Origin: Snodgrassella alvi
GTDB lineage: Bacteria; Pseudomonadota; Gammaproteobacteria; Burkholderiales; Neisseriaceae
Assembly (NCBI RefSeq): GCF_002777855.1
Contig: NZ_MEIK01000034.1
Coordinates: 186,001 to 250,000, forward strand
Direction of reading: 5' to 3'
DNA length: 64,000 nt
Shown: positions 10,200 through 19,068 of the stretch, piece by piece
How positions within the stretch are numbered: position 1 is the first letter of the stretch
Layout: each line of letters begins with the position of its first letter
The notes under the pieces: model-generated
The model's input: only the letters and a program-made list of their open reading frames with translations
What the model was told of the DNA's origin: nothing
Databases searched by the model: none
Translations under genes and position numbers: made by a program

Positions 10200-11036
10200 T
10201 TATTGTTGGGATTCGTGCTGTTGTTTGTATAAACGCAGCCATTCCTGTGCCTCTGCTTTTTGCTTTTCATTTCCATACTGGAAATCACGCATGGCACGGC
10301 GGTAGCTGGCCTGTTGCTGAGCTTTGGCAATCTGCTGTTGCTGAAATGAGTCGTGATTATCCGGCACACGTCGTTGCTGCTGCTGAGTATGCGCTTTAGC
10401 CATGGCCTTGGCAATCAGAGCCGCTGGATTGATGTTGCTTGCTGAATTTAATTTAGTTGTTGTGGCTGTGGTTTTCTTCTGCCGTGCCTGTAGTTGCTGT
10501 TGTTTTTGTTTTTGTAGACGATGCAAGCGTTCGTTACGGTGTTGGAAACGGGTATGAGCTTGTTTAGCAGCGGCAAAGCGCTCATTTTGAATATCTTCAG
10601 TTAAAAGACGAGAGCGGGGTAACCATTGGTCTGCTACTGGCTGCATATGGATACAGTCTACCGGACAGGGGGGGAGACATAATTCACATCCACTGCATTC
10701 GCTGGTAATAACAGTATGCATTTGCTTGGTTGCACCAAAAATGGCATCTACTGGGCAAGCTTTGATACAGGCGGTACACCCAATACATTCGTCTTCATCA
10801 ATGACGGCTATAGCCTTAGGCTGCTGAGCTTTATTGGTGTCAGCAGGAGGGATAACCGGTACATTGAGTAATTGCGCCAGATCACGGATAACGGCTATAC
10901 CTCCCGGTGTGCACAGATTAATGGCCGCCTCGCCTCGGCTTAATGCCTGTGCATAAGGAGCACAACCCTGATAGCCACATTGCCTGCACTGGGTTTGTGG
11001 TAATAGCCGGTCGATGTGTTCTGAAGCAATAAACAT
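10200..11036 (-). CDS. rnfB: RnfB-like polyferredoxin without membrane anchor
   Basis: This is an electron-transfer iron-sulfur protein of 278 aa. Near residue 17 it has the RnfB-type cluster motif CRQCGYQGC with a later Cys in INLCTPGG. It then has two bacterial ferredoxin [4Fe-4S] motifs, [12 protein letters not shown] near 87 and [12 protein letters not shown] near 117. The C-terminal half (about 140-278) is rich in Gln, Lys, Arg and Ala, basic and probably helical or disordered. The N-terminal membrane anchor of true RnfB is missing, and no rnfACDGE genes are nearby, so it is probably a stand-alone ferredoxin. Stand-alone copies of this kind occur in Neisseriaceae. The partner is unknown. 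Confidence 0.8.
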   Translation of the reverse strand: MFIASEHIDRLLPQTQCRQCGYQGCAPYAQALSRGEAAINLCTPGGIAVIRDLAQLLNVPVIPPADTNKAQQPKAIAVIDEDECIGCTACIKACPVDAIFGATKQMHTVITSECSGCELCLPPCPVDCIHMQPVADQWLPRSRLLTEDIQNERFAAAKQAHTRFQHRNERLHRLQKQKQQQLQARQKKTTATTTKLNSASNINPAALIAKAMAKAHTQQQQRRVPDNHDSFQQQQIAKAQQQASYRRAMRDFQYGNEKQKAEAQEWLRLYKQQHESQQ

Positions 11037-11163
11037 AATAAAACTGATTAAACGAATACTAATTAAAAATCAATTTTAACATACTGGGTGTTGTGCCGAT
11101 TTGCAGCAGGGTGCTGACTGACCGTTAAAAAATTATGCTTGTTTCGAGAAATAAGTCCAAATA

Positions 11164-12570
11164 TCAATGCTGGGTATCAGTGTTTATGGCTGGTGTCCAG
11201 CCGCCACCCAATGCCTGATATAGTGAAACCTGTGCGTTTAGGTAATCCGCTTTACTCTGAATTAGCTGACTTTCTACACTGAGCAAATTGCGCTGACTAT
11301 CCAGTACGTCTAAGTAAGGTGAATATCCGGCATGATAGCGGTTGCTAGCGTGATGCAGAGCACTAGCCAGTGCTTTCTGCTCCATTTCCAATGCTTGTTC
11401 CTGTTCTTGCAAACGGTAGCTAGCGGAGAGCTGATCTTCCACTTCTTTTAACGCTGTGAGCACGGTTTTTCGATAATTCCATGCAGCTTCGTTGCGTCTG
11501 GCTACATTCAAATCAAAGTTGGCCTTGATACTACCGCCTTCAAAGATGGGTGCCAGTATACTGCCGCCTATACTCCAGACGTTTACCGGTTCTTTAATCG
11601 GAGCAGTGGAAAAAATGCGGCCAAAAGTAGCACTGATTTTTACTGACGGTAGAAACTGTGCTCGCGCTAAAGCCAGATTGGCATCACTGGCAGCCAGTAA
11701 TAATGAAGATTGAACTATATCTGGACGATTCTGCATCAGTTCAGATGGCAGCATGTCAGGAATGGCCGGTGCTTGCAGTTGGGATAATGGTAAACCACGC
11801 TCAATGGTGCGGCTGCTGGAACCAACCAGCATACTCAATGCATGTTCTTGCTGGCTGATACTCGATTGGACTACTGGAATCTGCTGCAATGTGGCGGCAT
11901 ACTCTGCTTGTGCCTGATTTAGCTCAAGTTTGGATGTATAACCAACATTGGCTTTGGACTGGGCAATTTTCAGTTCGCGCTGTCGTGCATCTAATGTTTT
12001 TTGTAGCAGATTGAGTTTTTCATCCAGAGCTCGTAGGGTAATATAGGATTTCACTGTGGTGCTGATTACACTCAGGTGTGTTGCTGCTTCGGCCGTTTCA
12101 GTGGCTTGTCGGTTTAAACGGCCAGCCTGATAGGCATGGCGGTTTTTACCAAATACATCCAGTTCATAGGCGGCCTGAAAACTGGGCTGTTCTACTCGTG
12201 TTAAAGTGGCTACTCCAAACGCATTCAGGCTTTTCTGGCGGGTGGTCCCACCGCTGGCCTCCAGTGTGGGTAGCAACGAGGCACGCGAGGCGTGTTCCTG
12301 AGCCAGTGCTTCCTGAACACGGGTCTGAGCCAGAGCTAAATCAATATTGTTTGTTAGAGCTTCATTGATGAGCTGATCCAGCACAGGGTCATTCAGCTGT
12401 TTCCACCATTGAGCATCTGCGTTCTGACTAGTTGTTGTGGATTGTTCGTGCCAGTGAGCGGGGGCTTGTACTCGTGCTGTGGCCGGTACAGCCGGTATAC
12501 GAGGAATACAACCGTTGAGGCTGATAGCCATAGCCGTAAGTAAGGATAACTTAATCAATGGGGCGTTCAT
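11164..12570 (-). CDS. Outer-membrane efflux lipoprotein, NodT/OprM family
   Basis: This is the outer-membrane channel of a tripartite efflux pump, 468 aa. A signal peptide ends in lipobox LNGC (Cys21). The mature protein has the two-repeat outer membrane factor pattern of TolC/OprM, with long heptad-like helical stretches (residues about 75-230 and 280-440) and the NRPDIVQSSLLLAASDANLALARAQFLPSV-type segment near 280-310 (only part quoted would be diagnostic: NRPDI). The end YQALGGGWTP is typical of NodT proteins. It overlaps the emrA-like gene by 4 bases (ATGA) and is last in the emrB-emrA-channel operon, so the three products probably work as one pump. Confidence 0.88.
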   Translation of the reverse strand: MNAPLIKLSLLTAMAISLNGCIPRIPAVPATARVQAPAHWHEQSTTTSQNADAQWWKQLNDPVLDQLINEALTNNIDLALAQTRVQEALAQEHASRASLLPTLEASGGTTRQKSLNAFGVATLTRVEQPSFQAAYELDVFGKNRHAYQAGRLNRQATETAEAATHLSVISTTVKSYITLRALDEKLNLLQKTLDARQRELKIAQSKANVGYTSKLELNQAQAEYAATLQQIPVVQSSISQQEHALSMLVGSSSRTIERGLPLSQLQAPAIPDMLPSELMQNRPDIVQSSLLLAASDANLALARAQFLPSVKISATFGRIFSTAPIKEPVNVWSIGGSILAPIFEGGSIKANFDLNVARRNEAAWNYRKTVLTALKEVEDQLSASYRLQEQEQALEMEQKALASALHHASNRYHAGYSPYLDVLDSQRNLLSVESQLIQSKADYLNAQVSLYQALGGGWTPAINTDTQH

Positions 12571-13808
12571 GCTTTCACCCTAGTGGTATCAATACTGACT
12601 ACTACCGACATGCCGGGGCGCAGGCGTTCAAATAGTTCATTATGGTTATCGATACGGATGCGTACGGCAATGCGTTGCGGTACTTTGACAAAGTTGCCAG
12701 TGGTAGTATCAGGTTTGATGGCGGAAAATTCACTGCCTGCAGCTGGTGAGATTTTTTCCACTGTGCCTCTGATTTTGGCGCCGTTTAATGCGTCTACGGT
12801 AAACCATGCTGGCTGACCAACTCGAATATTGGCTGTCTGAGCTTCTTTGAAATTGGCCACTACCCATTTGCGTGCCGGTACCAGAAACATTAATTGTGTG
12901 CCAGCATTTACTAGTTGGCCATTTTTAACGCTGATTTCACTTAGACGTCCGTTTTCCGGCGCTCTCACTACCGTATTGGACAGGTCAATCTGTGCCAGAC
13001 CTAGCTGGGCATGTGCATTATCCACATTGGCTTTCAGGCCGCCCTTATTGACATGGGTGCTTTTCAGGTCTTCCTGAGCAACGCGGTACTGGGCTTTGGC
13101 TTCTGCAACGCCGGTTTGTGCCTGTTTTAATGCGGCACGTGTCTGGTCACGCTCACGCAAAGACAGAGAGCCATCTGCCACTAGCACATTTACCCTTGCC
13201 ATATCGGCCTGTGCTTTTTCCAGCTGAGCCTGTGCGTTGGCTATATCTGCTTCTCTTGCAACCAGATTGGCTTCTTTGATACGTCGGTTTTGTTCGTAAT
13301 TAGCTAGGGAGCTATCTTGCAGACCAATTCCGGCTTCCGCAGCCGCTACTTTCTGTTTATAGATGCGATCATCTATCTGAATAAGTGGCTGTCCAGCTTT
13401 TACTTCGTCAAAATCCTGTACATATACTTTGGTAACATAGCCGGTGACCTGTGGGCTAATGATAGTGGTCTGGCCTCGTACATAAGCATTATCGGTAGAA
13501 ACCATGGAATTGCGAAATGGTGGCAATTTCCATGCGCGTAAAATCATTAGTACACCCAGCATCAGCACCAGCACCAGCATAGCGGTGACAAACCATTTTC
13601 GTTTAGGCGGCTGCCACTGATTGGGTGACGTGTTATTCTGGCCGGCGGCCGCAGCACCGTTATTTTGATTTGAACTGGTCTGTTTGTCACCTGTCTGTGC
13701 TGATGAAGAGGCGCTGCCTAAATTTTGGGTGGCAGATGCCGAGGTTTCAGGCTTGTTTGTTTCGGTATCCGGTTTTTGTCCGGATGTGTTTTGTGGTGTG
13801 TTTGTCAT
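12567..13808 (-). CDS. emrA: EmrA-type membrane fusion (HlyD family) subunit
   Basis: This periplasmic adaptor links the MFS pump and the outer-membrane channel. It has 413 aa. Residues 1 to about 68 are low-complexity (Thr, Gln, Asn, Ser, Ala) and probably cytosolic and disordered. One membrane helix follows near 70-92 (WFVTAMLVLVLMLGVLMI). The lipoyl/barrel-sandwich halves flank a long coiled coil (about 140-260), and the fragment LSNTVVRAPENGRLSEIS near 278 is characteristic. The long Q/N-rich N-terminus is unusual compared with E. coli EmrA. The gene sits 24 bases after emrB and overlaps the channel gene by 4 bases. Confidence 0.87.
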   Translation of the reverse strand: MTNTPQNTSGQKPDTETNKPETSASATQNLGSASSSAQTGDKQTSSNQNNGAAAAGQNNTSPNQWQPPKRKWFVTAMLVLVLMLGVLMILRAWKLPPFRNSMVSTDNAYVRGQTTIISPQVTGYVTKVYVQDFDEVKAGQPLIQIDDRIYKQKVAAAEAGIGLQDSSLANYEQNRRIKEANLVAREADIANAQAQLEKAQADMARVNVLVADGSLSLRERDQTRAALKQAQTGVAEAKAQYRVAQEDLKSTHVNKGGLKANVDNAHAQLGLAQIDLSNTVVRAPENGRLSEISVKNGQLVNAGTQLMFLVPARKWVVANFKEAQTANIRVGQPAWFTVDALNGAKIRGTVEKISPAAGSEFSAIKPDTTTGNFVKVPQRIAVRIRIDNHNELFERLRPGMSVVVSIDTTRVKA

Positions 13809-13832
13809 TATTATCCTAAATATTATTTTAGC

Positions 13833-15512
13833 TTATTGTTTGGGCGGTTCCTGCATCGCGCGCTGGCGTGCTGCTGCAAAGCCTCTGAGTTCTTTTCCGA
13901 TAGGGTTGGTGCCATGTAGCTGATGCCACCAGCGTTGTGCGCCAACTACTAGAAAACAGATTAATGAACCGATGCCTACGGTAACGAATAAATCATTGTA
14001 AGCGGCTACTTGTGCCAGCATGGTATCTTGCTGAATCAATTTACTCACGCCATATGCGTGATTCCATGTGCTGTCGAAGCTGAATCGCTGGCTGGCTTGC
14101 GCATTTTGCTGGATAAGCTGATTAACCTGAGGGTCAGTTAAATAGGAACCATCGGCGCTATTGATTAAATGCACACGGGTACGGATGGTGATAAAGGCGT
14201 TCAGCAGAGCTGAACCAATTAGACCACCGACCGTTTGTGAAAATCCAAATACAGCGGAGAAGCTCATGATGTAAACAGGATCTTTGGCGAGCGCGCGAAT
14301 CATACCCTCCATCATTACAGGACCGAAAAAGAATAATGATGCAAAAGCAATCATGAATTCTGGTAGGTAAAAATTCACTGGTCGCGACCACTGATTTTGT
14401 CCAACTTCCATAAAGCTGGCAATGGCGATGATGGCGAAGGAAATCACCAGTGGTAATTTAATATCGGTAGGTTTGAATGTTAGTACGCTAGTCATTAGTC
14501 CCAATGCTGCGCCACAAGATGTTACGGCATAGAAATGAATCATCTGATCGTTACTTAGACTTAAGGCTGTCATTAGACCAGCTGCACCCATGTTTTGCTC
14601 GGACAGGGCTACGCGGATAAGTGAGCCGAAAACCAATACCTGCAACATGCCGTTGGTATGCATCATCCATTTGATATCAAACATTGGCCGCTTGCGGTTG
14701 TATTCAATAATTACGGAAAGCATACAGCATACAACGCCGGCAACAAACAGCCAGCCAATCCAGTCTTTGTCCCACCAAACAATGCGTCCTTGCACTGCAC
14801 CAGCGGAAATAAAGGCGATACCTGCAGCCATTAGAGGAAAACTAATTAGGTCGATTTTTTCGAATGATTTTTCCAGATAGCCAGAAGGAATAGGAAGTAG
14901 CCATACGGCTCCGCATACCAGCAACGCCATGCCAAGCTGAAAGCTGAACACTAGCTGAAATTGTTCGTGCTGCAACAGCAAAGGGGAAAGAAATCTGGCC
15001 AGCGGCTGGCTTAGCTGGGTCAAGCCGAGGCCGAGTAGTATGCCTTTACCGCGATGTATAGCGGGCATGGCTTGCATCATGTAGTACATGGCCATGCTAT
15101 TTAAACTGCCACCTACGAGTCCGCTCATGCCGCGAGCAAATAATTCCATATGATAATCATGGAAAAAGAATTGCAGGCAGTTGGTAATGATTAGTCCCGT
15201 AACGATATAGCTTACATAACGTGGCAAGCCGAAATTCTGTCGAATTTTAAACAGTAAGACGCTAATAATGGCACTAAACATGTAATAAGAGACTTGTATC
15301 CAGCCTCCTTGCTCGGGTGTCAGCCCCAAATAGCCTTGAATCTGAGGAATATTGGCCAGCATCATGCCATTGGTAAATCCGGCAGTTAAGCCTACGATCA
15401 CGCCGATGATGGCATAGCAGACGCGGCGTTTCCACGGATGATCCGGAAAAGAAGGGGAACCGGCCATCATTGGGCGTTCATGCGGTTTTAACTGATAGGT
15501 AGTATGAGACAT
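13833..15512 (-). CDS. emrB: EmrB-type MFS multidrug transporter (DHA2, 14 TM)
   Basis: This is the inner-membrane proton/drug antiporter of the tripartite pump, about 559 aa, with around 14 hydrophobic segments as in the DHA2 group. Visible features include TGFTNGMMLANIPQIQGYLG-like TM1 (GFTNGMMLANIPQ), the GGWIQVSYYMFSAIISV TM2 region and RGMSGLVGGSLNSMAMYYM near residue 125. The frame is open to 15554, but ATG 15512 (MSHTTYQL) is the better start; its Shine-Dalgarno is weak. It is first in the operon with emrA and the channel gene. Substrates cannot be predicted. The family includes fatty-acid and hydrophobic drug exporters (FarAB, EmrAB). Confidence 0.85.
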   Translation of the reverse strand: MSHTTYQLKPHERPMMAGSPSFPDHPWKRRVCYAIIGVIVGLTAGFTNGMMLANIPQIQGYLGLTPEQGGWIQVSYYMFSAIISVLLFKIRQNFGLPRYVSYIVTGLIITNCLQFFFHDYHMELFARGMSGLVGGSLNSMAMYYMMQAMPAIHRGKGILLGLGLTQLSQPLARFLSPLLLQHEQFQLVFSFQLGMALLVCGAVWLLPIPSGYLEKSFEKIDLISFPLMAAGIAFISAGAVQGRIVWWDKDWIGWLFVAGVVCCMLSVIIEYNRKRPMFDIKWMMHTNGMLQVLVFGSLIRVALSEQNMGAAGLMTALSLSNDQMIHFYAVTSCGAALGLMTSVLTFKPTDIKLPLVISFAIIAIASFMEVGQNQWSRPVNFYLPEFMIAFASLFFFGPVMMEGMIRALAKDPVYIMSFSAVFGFSQTVGGLIGSALLNAFITIRTRVHLINSADGSYLTDPQVNQLIQQNAQASQRFSFDSTWNHAYGVSKLIQQDTMLAQVAAYNDLFVTVGIGSLICFLVVGAQRWWHQLHGTNPIGKELRGFAAARQRAMQEPPKQ

Positions 15513-16255
15513 GAGTTGATTATTGCAAGTTACATTATGCTGAGTCGGCCACAATTAAAAACGCCATCCAGTAATCCTGAGCAGCTCAGGTGGATGGGCG
15601 ATATTGGTTCAGCTTTTGCATATTCTAAAACAAATTATTGGTTTCTGCTAACAATAATTTAACAGATGTAATAGTTACTTGAGATGAAGATAATTGATTA
15701 ACAATTTATTTTAATTAAATTTTTTGTTATTTGCTGTATTGAATTATTAATTTGTGATGAGGGTGTTCTAATATGAATTGATTAATAAATACTAAAATTT
15801 ATTAATCAATTTTATTTATTGGTTGCATCTAATGCAGTTGGATAGTATTGCCTAACAATATTTTTTTTGGACATGGTCAAGAGTTTAACAACACAACCAT
15901 TATTTTAAAGTAAATATAAATGCCTGAATTAATTGTTTCAGTTATCAATTATGTAAATTGGGATGAGTTATGGCTGTTTTTATGGGTGAAGGTGCAATAT
16001 AGCGTTGGGAATGACTTGAAAAGCAAGATACTCAATGGATTTGAAGGAGTGGGAGGCTTCTTCGACTCTAAATCTTCAGAAAATAAAAAGTCAGTCTATT
16101 ATTTGTACTGGATGATTTGTTTCGGCTGGCTTAGCTGTTTAGCGTTGTAATCCATAGGTTGTATGGCGGATGCGTTATTATTAGATTAGGTGTGTAGAAA
16201 GGAAAACTTAGATTGTGGACTGATATTCGAGAGATGTAATGATTAAATTGCAAAT
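15513..16255. other. Intergenic region upstream of the efflux operon
   Basis: These roughly 740 very AT-rich bases lie between the efflux operon (minus) and the tRNA-Thr terminator. They must contain the operon promoter. A frame at 15920-16150 (+) encodes 76 aa rich in aromatic residues, but I see no family motif and no good ribosome binding site, so I do not call it a gene. The region also holds the 15-bp inverted repeat listed separately. Confidence 0.4.
15776..15811. repeat. 15-bp inverted repeat upstream of efflux operon
   Basis: Arms AATTGATTAATAAAT (15776-15790) and its exact complement (15797-15811) are separated by ACTAAA. The stem has only A/T pairs plus two G/C, so it is a poor terminator. 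A symmetric site of this size upstream of an efflux operon suits a dimeric repressor, but it lies about 265 bases from the emrB start. Confidence 0.5.
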
Positions 16256-16290
16256 AAAAAAGCGTAATCGTTTGATTACGCTTTTTTTTA
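16256..16290. terminator. Bidirectional terminator downstream of tRNA-Thr
   Basis: The stem AAGCGTAATC / GATTACGCTT (16260-16269 and 16274-16283, loop GTTT) is flanked by an A-run on the left and a T-run on the right. Read on the minus strand it lies just after tRNA-Thr and ends in TTTTTT. It can work in both directions. Confidence 0.85.
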
Positions 16291-16292
16291 AC

Positions 16293-16368
16293 TGGTGCCG
16301 GCACCAAGAGTCGAACTCGGGACCTTCTGATTACAAGTCAGCTGCTCTACCAACTGAGCTATGCCGGC
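16293..16368 (-). tRNA. tRNA-Thr (anticodon TGT)
   Basis: This is a 76-nt cloverleaf on the minus strand. The acceptor stem is GCCGGCA/TGCCGGC, the D-arm GCTCAGTTGGTAGAGC, the anticodon loop CTTGTAA (TGT, threonine ACA) and the T-arm CCGAGTTCGACTCTTGG, with an encoded CCA end. The first anticodon-stem pair is a G-A mismatch. A terminator follows at once. Confidence 0.97.
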
Positions 16369-16556
16369 TAAAGAGAGGCGCATTATGCGCAATAATGAAC
16401 AAATACGCAAGAGTTAATGGAAATTATTTTTTAAATTTACAAATAAGGCTATGATTTAAAAATTAATTAAATTATTCAAGCTTTAGCTGATTGGCGACAA
16501 ATTATAACTATTTTTTATTTGGTACTAGACTATAATGAAGAGTTTTTGATTATTTT

Positions 16557-17795
16557 ATGGGGAGTGTCTGGGTGGGACACCAATTTAAACTAGCGCTGGC
16601 CGGCGCACAAATTTTGTTTGTGGCCTTTGGTGCCATGGTTCTGGTGCCGTTGTTAACAGGGCTAAATCCAGCTCTGGCGCTGATGGGTGCGGGTGTTGGC
16701 ACATTATTATTTCAGATTTGTACTAAACGTAAGGTGCCGATATATCTGGGTTCTTCGTTTGCATTTATTGCCCCGATTATATATGCCATGCAGGAATGGG
16801 GTTTGGGTTCGACTATGTTTGGCCTGTTTGCTGCTGGCTTTATGTATTTTGTCTTTGCTGCGCTGATTAAGTGGCGCGGGCTGGCTTCGGTGCACCGTTT
16901 GCTGCCGCCGGTGGTTATTGGTCCGGTGATTATGGTAATTGGGCTTTCTGTGGCAATGGTAGCCTGTAATATGGCTATGGGTAAGTCCGGTGATAAACAA
17001 GTTGTGGATTATGCGCATTCGCTGTTTTTGTCAGGTTTTACTTTTGCGGTAACAGTAATTGTGACGGTATTCGGCAGTAAGATGATGCGTTTGATTCCGA
17101 TTCTGATAGGCGTGGCAGCCGGTTATATAATGGCATTGCTAACCGGAATGGTGGATACCAGTGCTATGGCTGCGGCGCCGTGGTTTGCTGTTCCCCATTT
17201 TGCTACTCCGCAAGTTAATTGGCAGGCTGCGCTGTTTATGCTGCCGGTAGCGATTGCGCCGGCTATTGAGCACATTGGCGGAATTATGGCTATTGGTAAG
17301 GTGACGGGTAATGATTATGTGAAAGACCCCGGTTTACATCGAACTTTAGCTGGAGATGGTTTGGGTGTGTGTATTGCCGGTTTAATCGGCGGCCCTCCGG
17401 TAACAACCTACGGTGAAGTTACCGGTGCGGTGATGATTACCAAGAATAGTAATCCGGTAATTATGACATGGGCAGCTGTGTTTGCGATTTTAATGGCCTT
17501 TTTTGGCAAATTTAATGCTTTTCTGAGCTCAATTCCGTTGCCTGTAATGGGCGGTATCATGTTGCTACTATTTGGCACGATTGCTTCTCTGGGGCTAAAA
17601 ACACTGATTGATGCTAAAGTGGATTTAATGCAACCGCGTAATCTGGTGATTGTGAGTTCTGTTTTGATTGTGGGTGTAGGTGGCATGGTTGTGAAAATCG
17701 GTACCATGGCTTTTGCTGGTGTAGGACTATGTGCTTTACTGGCGATAGTGCTAAATTTACTGCTTCCAGCCGGAACATCCGTTCAAGCAGAATAA
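16557..17795 (+). CDS. uraA: Uracil permease (NCS2 nucleobase/proton symporter)
   Basis: This is an inner-membrane uracil/H+ symporter, about 412 aa, with 13-14 hydrophobic segments. Family marks are FGAMVLVPLLTGLNPALA near residue 23, YLGSSFAFIAPI near 64, the proton/substrate-binding pattern IAPAIEHIGGIMAIG near residues 238-252 and GGPPVTTYGEVTGA near 280. ATG 16557 has no Shine-Dalgarno, while GGGGAG at 16559-16563 lies eight bases before an in-frame GTG at 16572; that GTG may be the real start, giving 407 aa. A -10 box TATAAT is at 16531-16536. A strong terminator follows the gene. Confidence 0.92.
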   Translation: MGSVWVGHQFKLALAGAQILFVAFGAMVLVPLLTGLNPALALMGAGVGTLLFQICTKRKVPIYLGSSFAFIAPIIYAMQEWGLGSTMFGLFAAGFMYFVFAALIKWRGLASVHRLLPPVVIGPVIMVIGLSVAMVACNMAMGKSGDKQVVDYAHSLFLSGFTFAVTVIVTVFGSKMMRLIPILIGVAAGYIMALLTGMVDTSAMAAAPWFAVPHFATPQVNWQAALFMLPVAIAPAIEHIGGIMAIGKVTGNDYVKDPGLHRTLAGDGLGVCIAGLIGGPPVTTYGEVTGAVMITKNSNPVIMTWAAVFAILMAFFGKFNAFLSSIPLPVMGGIMLLLFGTIASLGLKTLIDAKVDLMQPRNLVIVSSVLIVGVGGMVVKIGTMAFAGVGLCALLAIVLNLLLPAGTSVQAE

Positions 17796-17815
17796 CTATC
17801 AGATTTGAGTTGAAG

Positions 17816-17846
17816 ACCGCAGCTTCTAATAGGCTGCGGTTTTTTT
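17816..17846 (+). terminator. Intrinsic terminator of uraA
   Basis: The stem ACCGCAGC/GCTGCGGT has a 9-nt loop (17816-17840) and is followed by seven T residues. Confidence 0.92.
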
Positions 17847-18143
17847 GTGCAGATCGGTAAGAAGTTTAGATAAATAGAACAGCAGGGTGGTTAATATGGT
17901 TGCTTATGAAATTGTATTCTGATGGGGAATGGATAGGATTTTCTGAATCAGGACATTATTCAGGTTTTTTAAATACATAAATTAAAAATCGGACCAGTCA
18001 TTTATTTAGCAAATTCAGTTTCTTATTTGAATTCTATTAAATTTGATGTGTCTAAACTAACTAACTGGCCCTAATTGAGCTGATATGAATAAATGACAGG
18101 CTACTGGTAATTGCAGAATGTAAGTATATTCAGTATCAAACAG
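17847..18143. other. Intergenic region between uraA and cspA
   Basis: These are about 300 bases without a gene. A weak hairpin, CTGAAT/ATTCAG at 17943-17963 followed by GTTTTTT, could be a backup terminator. I see nothing else of note. Confidence 0.4.
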
Positions 18144-18170
18144 AAAATAGCGGCATTGCCGCTATTTTTG
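18144..18170. terminator. Terminator of cspA
   Basis: The hairpin ATAGCGGCA/TTGCCGCTAT-type stem is flanked by AAAA and TTTTT. On the minus strand it lies about 25 bases after the cspA stop. It can work in both directions. Confidence 0.85.
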
Positions 18171-18193
18171 TCTAACCGGACAACCGGCTAAGA

Positions 18194-18397
18194 TTAAGCT
18201 GCCTGAATGTTGGCCGCTTGTTTACCTTTTGGACCGGTGGTCACGTCAAAAGATACGCGTTGACCTTCTTTCAAGGTTTTGAAGCCGTTCATATTGATTG
18301 CAGAGAAATGAGCAAACAAATCTTCACCACCTTCATCAGGTGTAATAAAACCAAAACCTTTAGCGTCGTTAAACCACTTAACAATACCAGTTGCCAT
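18194..18397 (-). CDS. cspA: Cold-shock protein, CspA family
   Basis: This is a 67-aa RNA/ssDNA chaperone consisting of one cold-shock domain. RNP1 (KGFGFITP) is near residue 14 and RNP2-like DLFAHFSAI near 27, with the [21 protein letters not shown]-terminal strands. The start is ATG 18397 ([11 protein letters not shown]), as in the family; the frame runs open upstream to 18445 but that part does not look like protein. A long non-coding leader (18398 to about 18560) lies upstream, as in cold-regulated csp genes. It is divergent from clpS. Confidence 0.96.
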   Translation of the reverse strand: MATGIVKWFNDAKGFGFITPDEGGEDLFAHFSAINMNGFKTLKEGQRVSFDVTTGPKGKQAANIQAA

Positions 18398-18623
18398 GAA
18401 ACTTCCTATACATAAAAAACAAAATAAAGAACAAGTTTGCGACACAGTAGAACCTACAAATTAGTGAACAGGTGTACAACTATTTGTTTGGCAGTCTATG
18501 TCTGACTTGTTAAGTAGTCTTTTTACATAGGTTAAGAACTAACGTCAAGCAAGCTTACCGAAAAATGATAAAATTATTAAAACCGTTACTAAAAACCCAC
18601 AGATACATGTAGATTTATGCACA

Positions 18624-18929
18624 ATGTCAAATACTAGAACACAAACTGTTAGCCAGAATCAGGAAAGCATGTTAAAGCCACCGAAGCGCTATAAAGTGGT
18701 ATTGTTGAATGATGATTACACACCGATGGATTTTGTGGTAACTGTACTCATGGAAGTGTTTCATTTGCCACATACTCAGGCGATTGCCATTATGCTGATG
18801 GTGCATGAGTCTGGACGCGGTGTGTGTGGGGTGTTTCAGAAGGATATTGCCGAAACCAAATGCAATCAGGTGCTTGAACGTGCCGAAGCGGCTGGCTTTC
18901 CTTTGAGGTGTCTGACTGAAGAAGAATGA
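18624..18929 (+). CDS. clpS: ATP-dependent Clp protease adaptor ClpS
   Basis: This adaptor delivers N-degron substrates to ClpAP. It has 101 aa: a flexible N-terminus of about 20 residues, then the conserved core with YKVVLLNDDYTPMDFV near residues 23-38 (the NDD/T/M-D pocket), HESGRGVCGVF near 62 (the conserved His and Gly) and the AEAAGFPLRCLTEEE end. It lies 140 bases upstream of clpA in the same direction, the usual arrangement. Confidence 0.97.
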   Translation: MSNTRTQTVSQNQESMLKPPKRYKVVLLNDDYTPMDFVVTVLMEVFHLPHTQAIAIMLMVHESGRGVCGVFQKDIAETKCNQVLERAEAAGFPLRCLTEEE

Positions 18930-19068
18930 GATGTTGTATTAAAACCTAGATGCCACGGTACACTCGGCGGGTGTTACTTGATTTTTAACGTGAGTGCTTC
19001 ATGTATATGCTGATAATGCTGTATGTTGCATTCTGAATTGAAAATGTTACTTTGTCAGGAGGTCGGGT

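Noticed and set aside
15920-16150. 76-aa frame in the gap upstream of the efflux operon
   Set aside because: No recognisable motif, no good ribosome binding site, and the region is very AT-rich; mentioned only in the intergenic entry.
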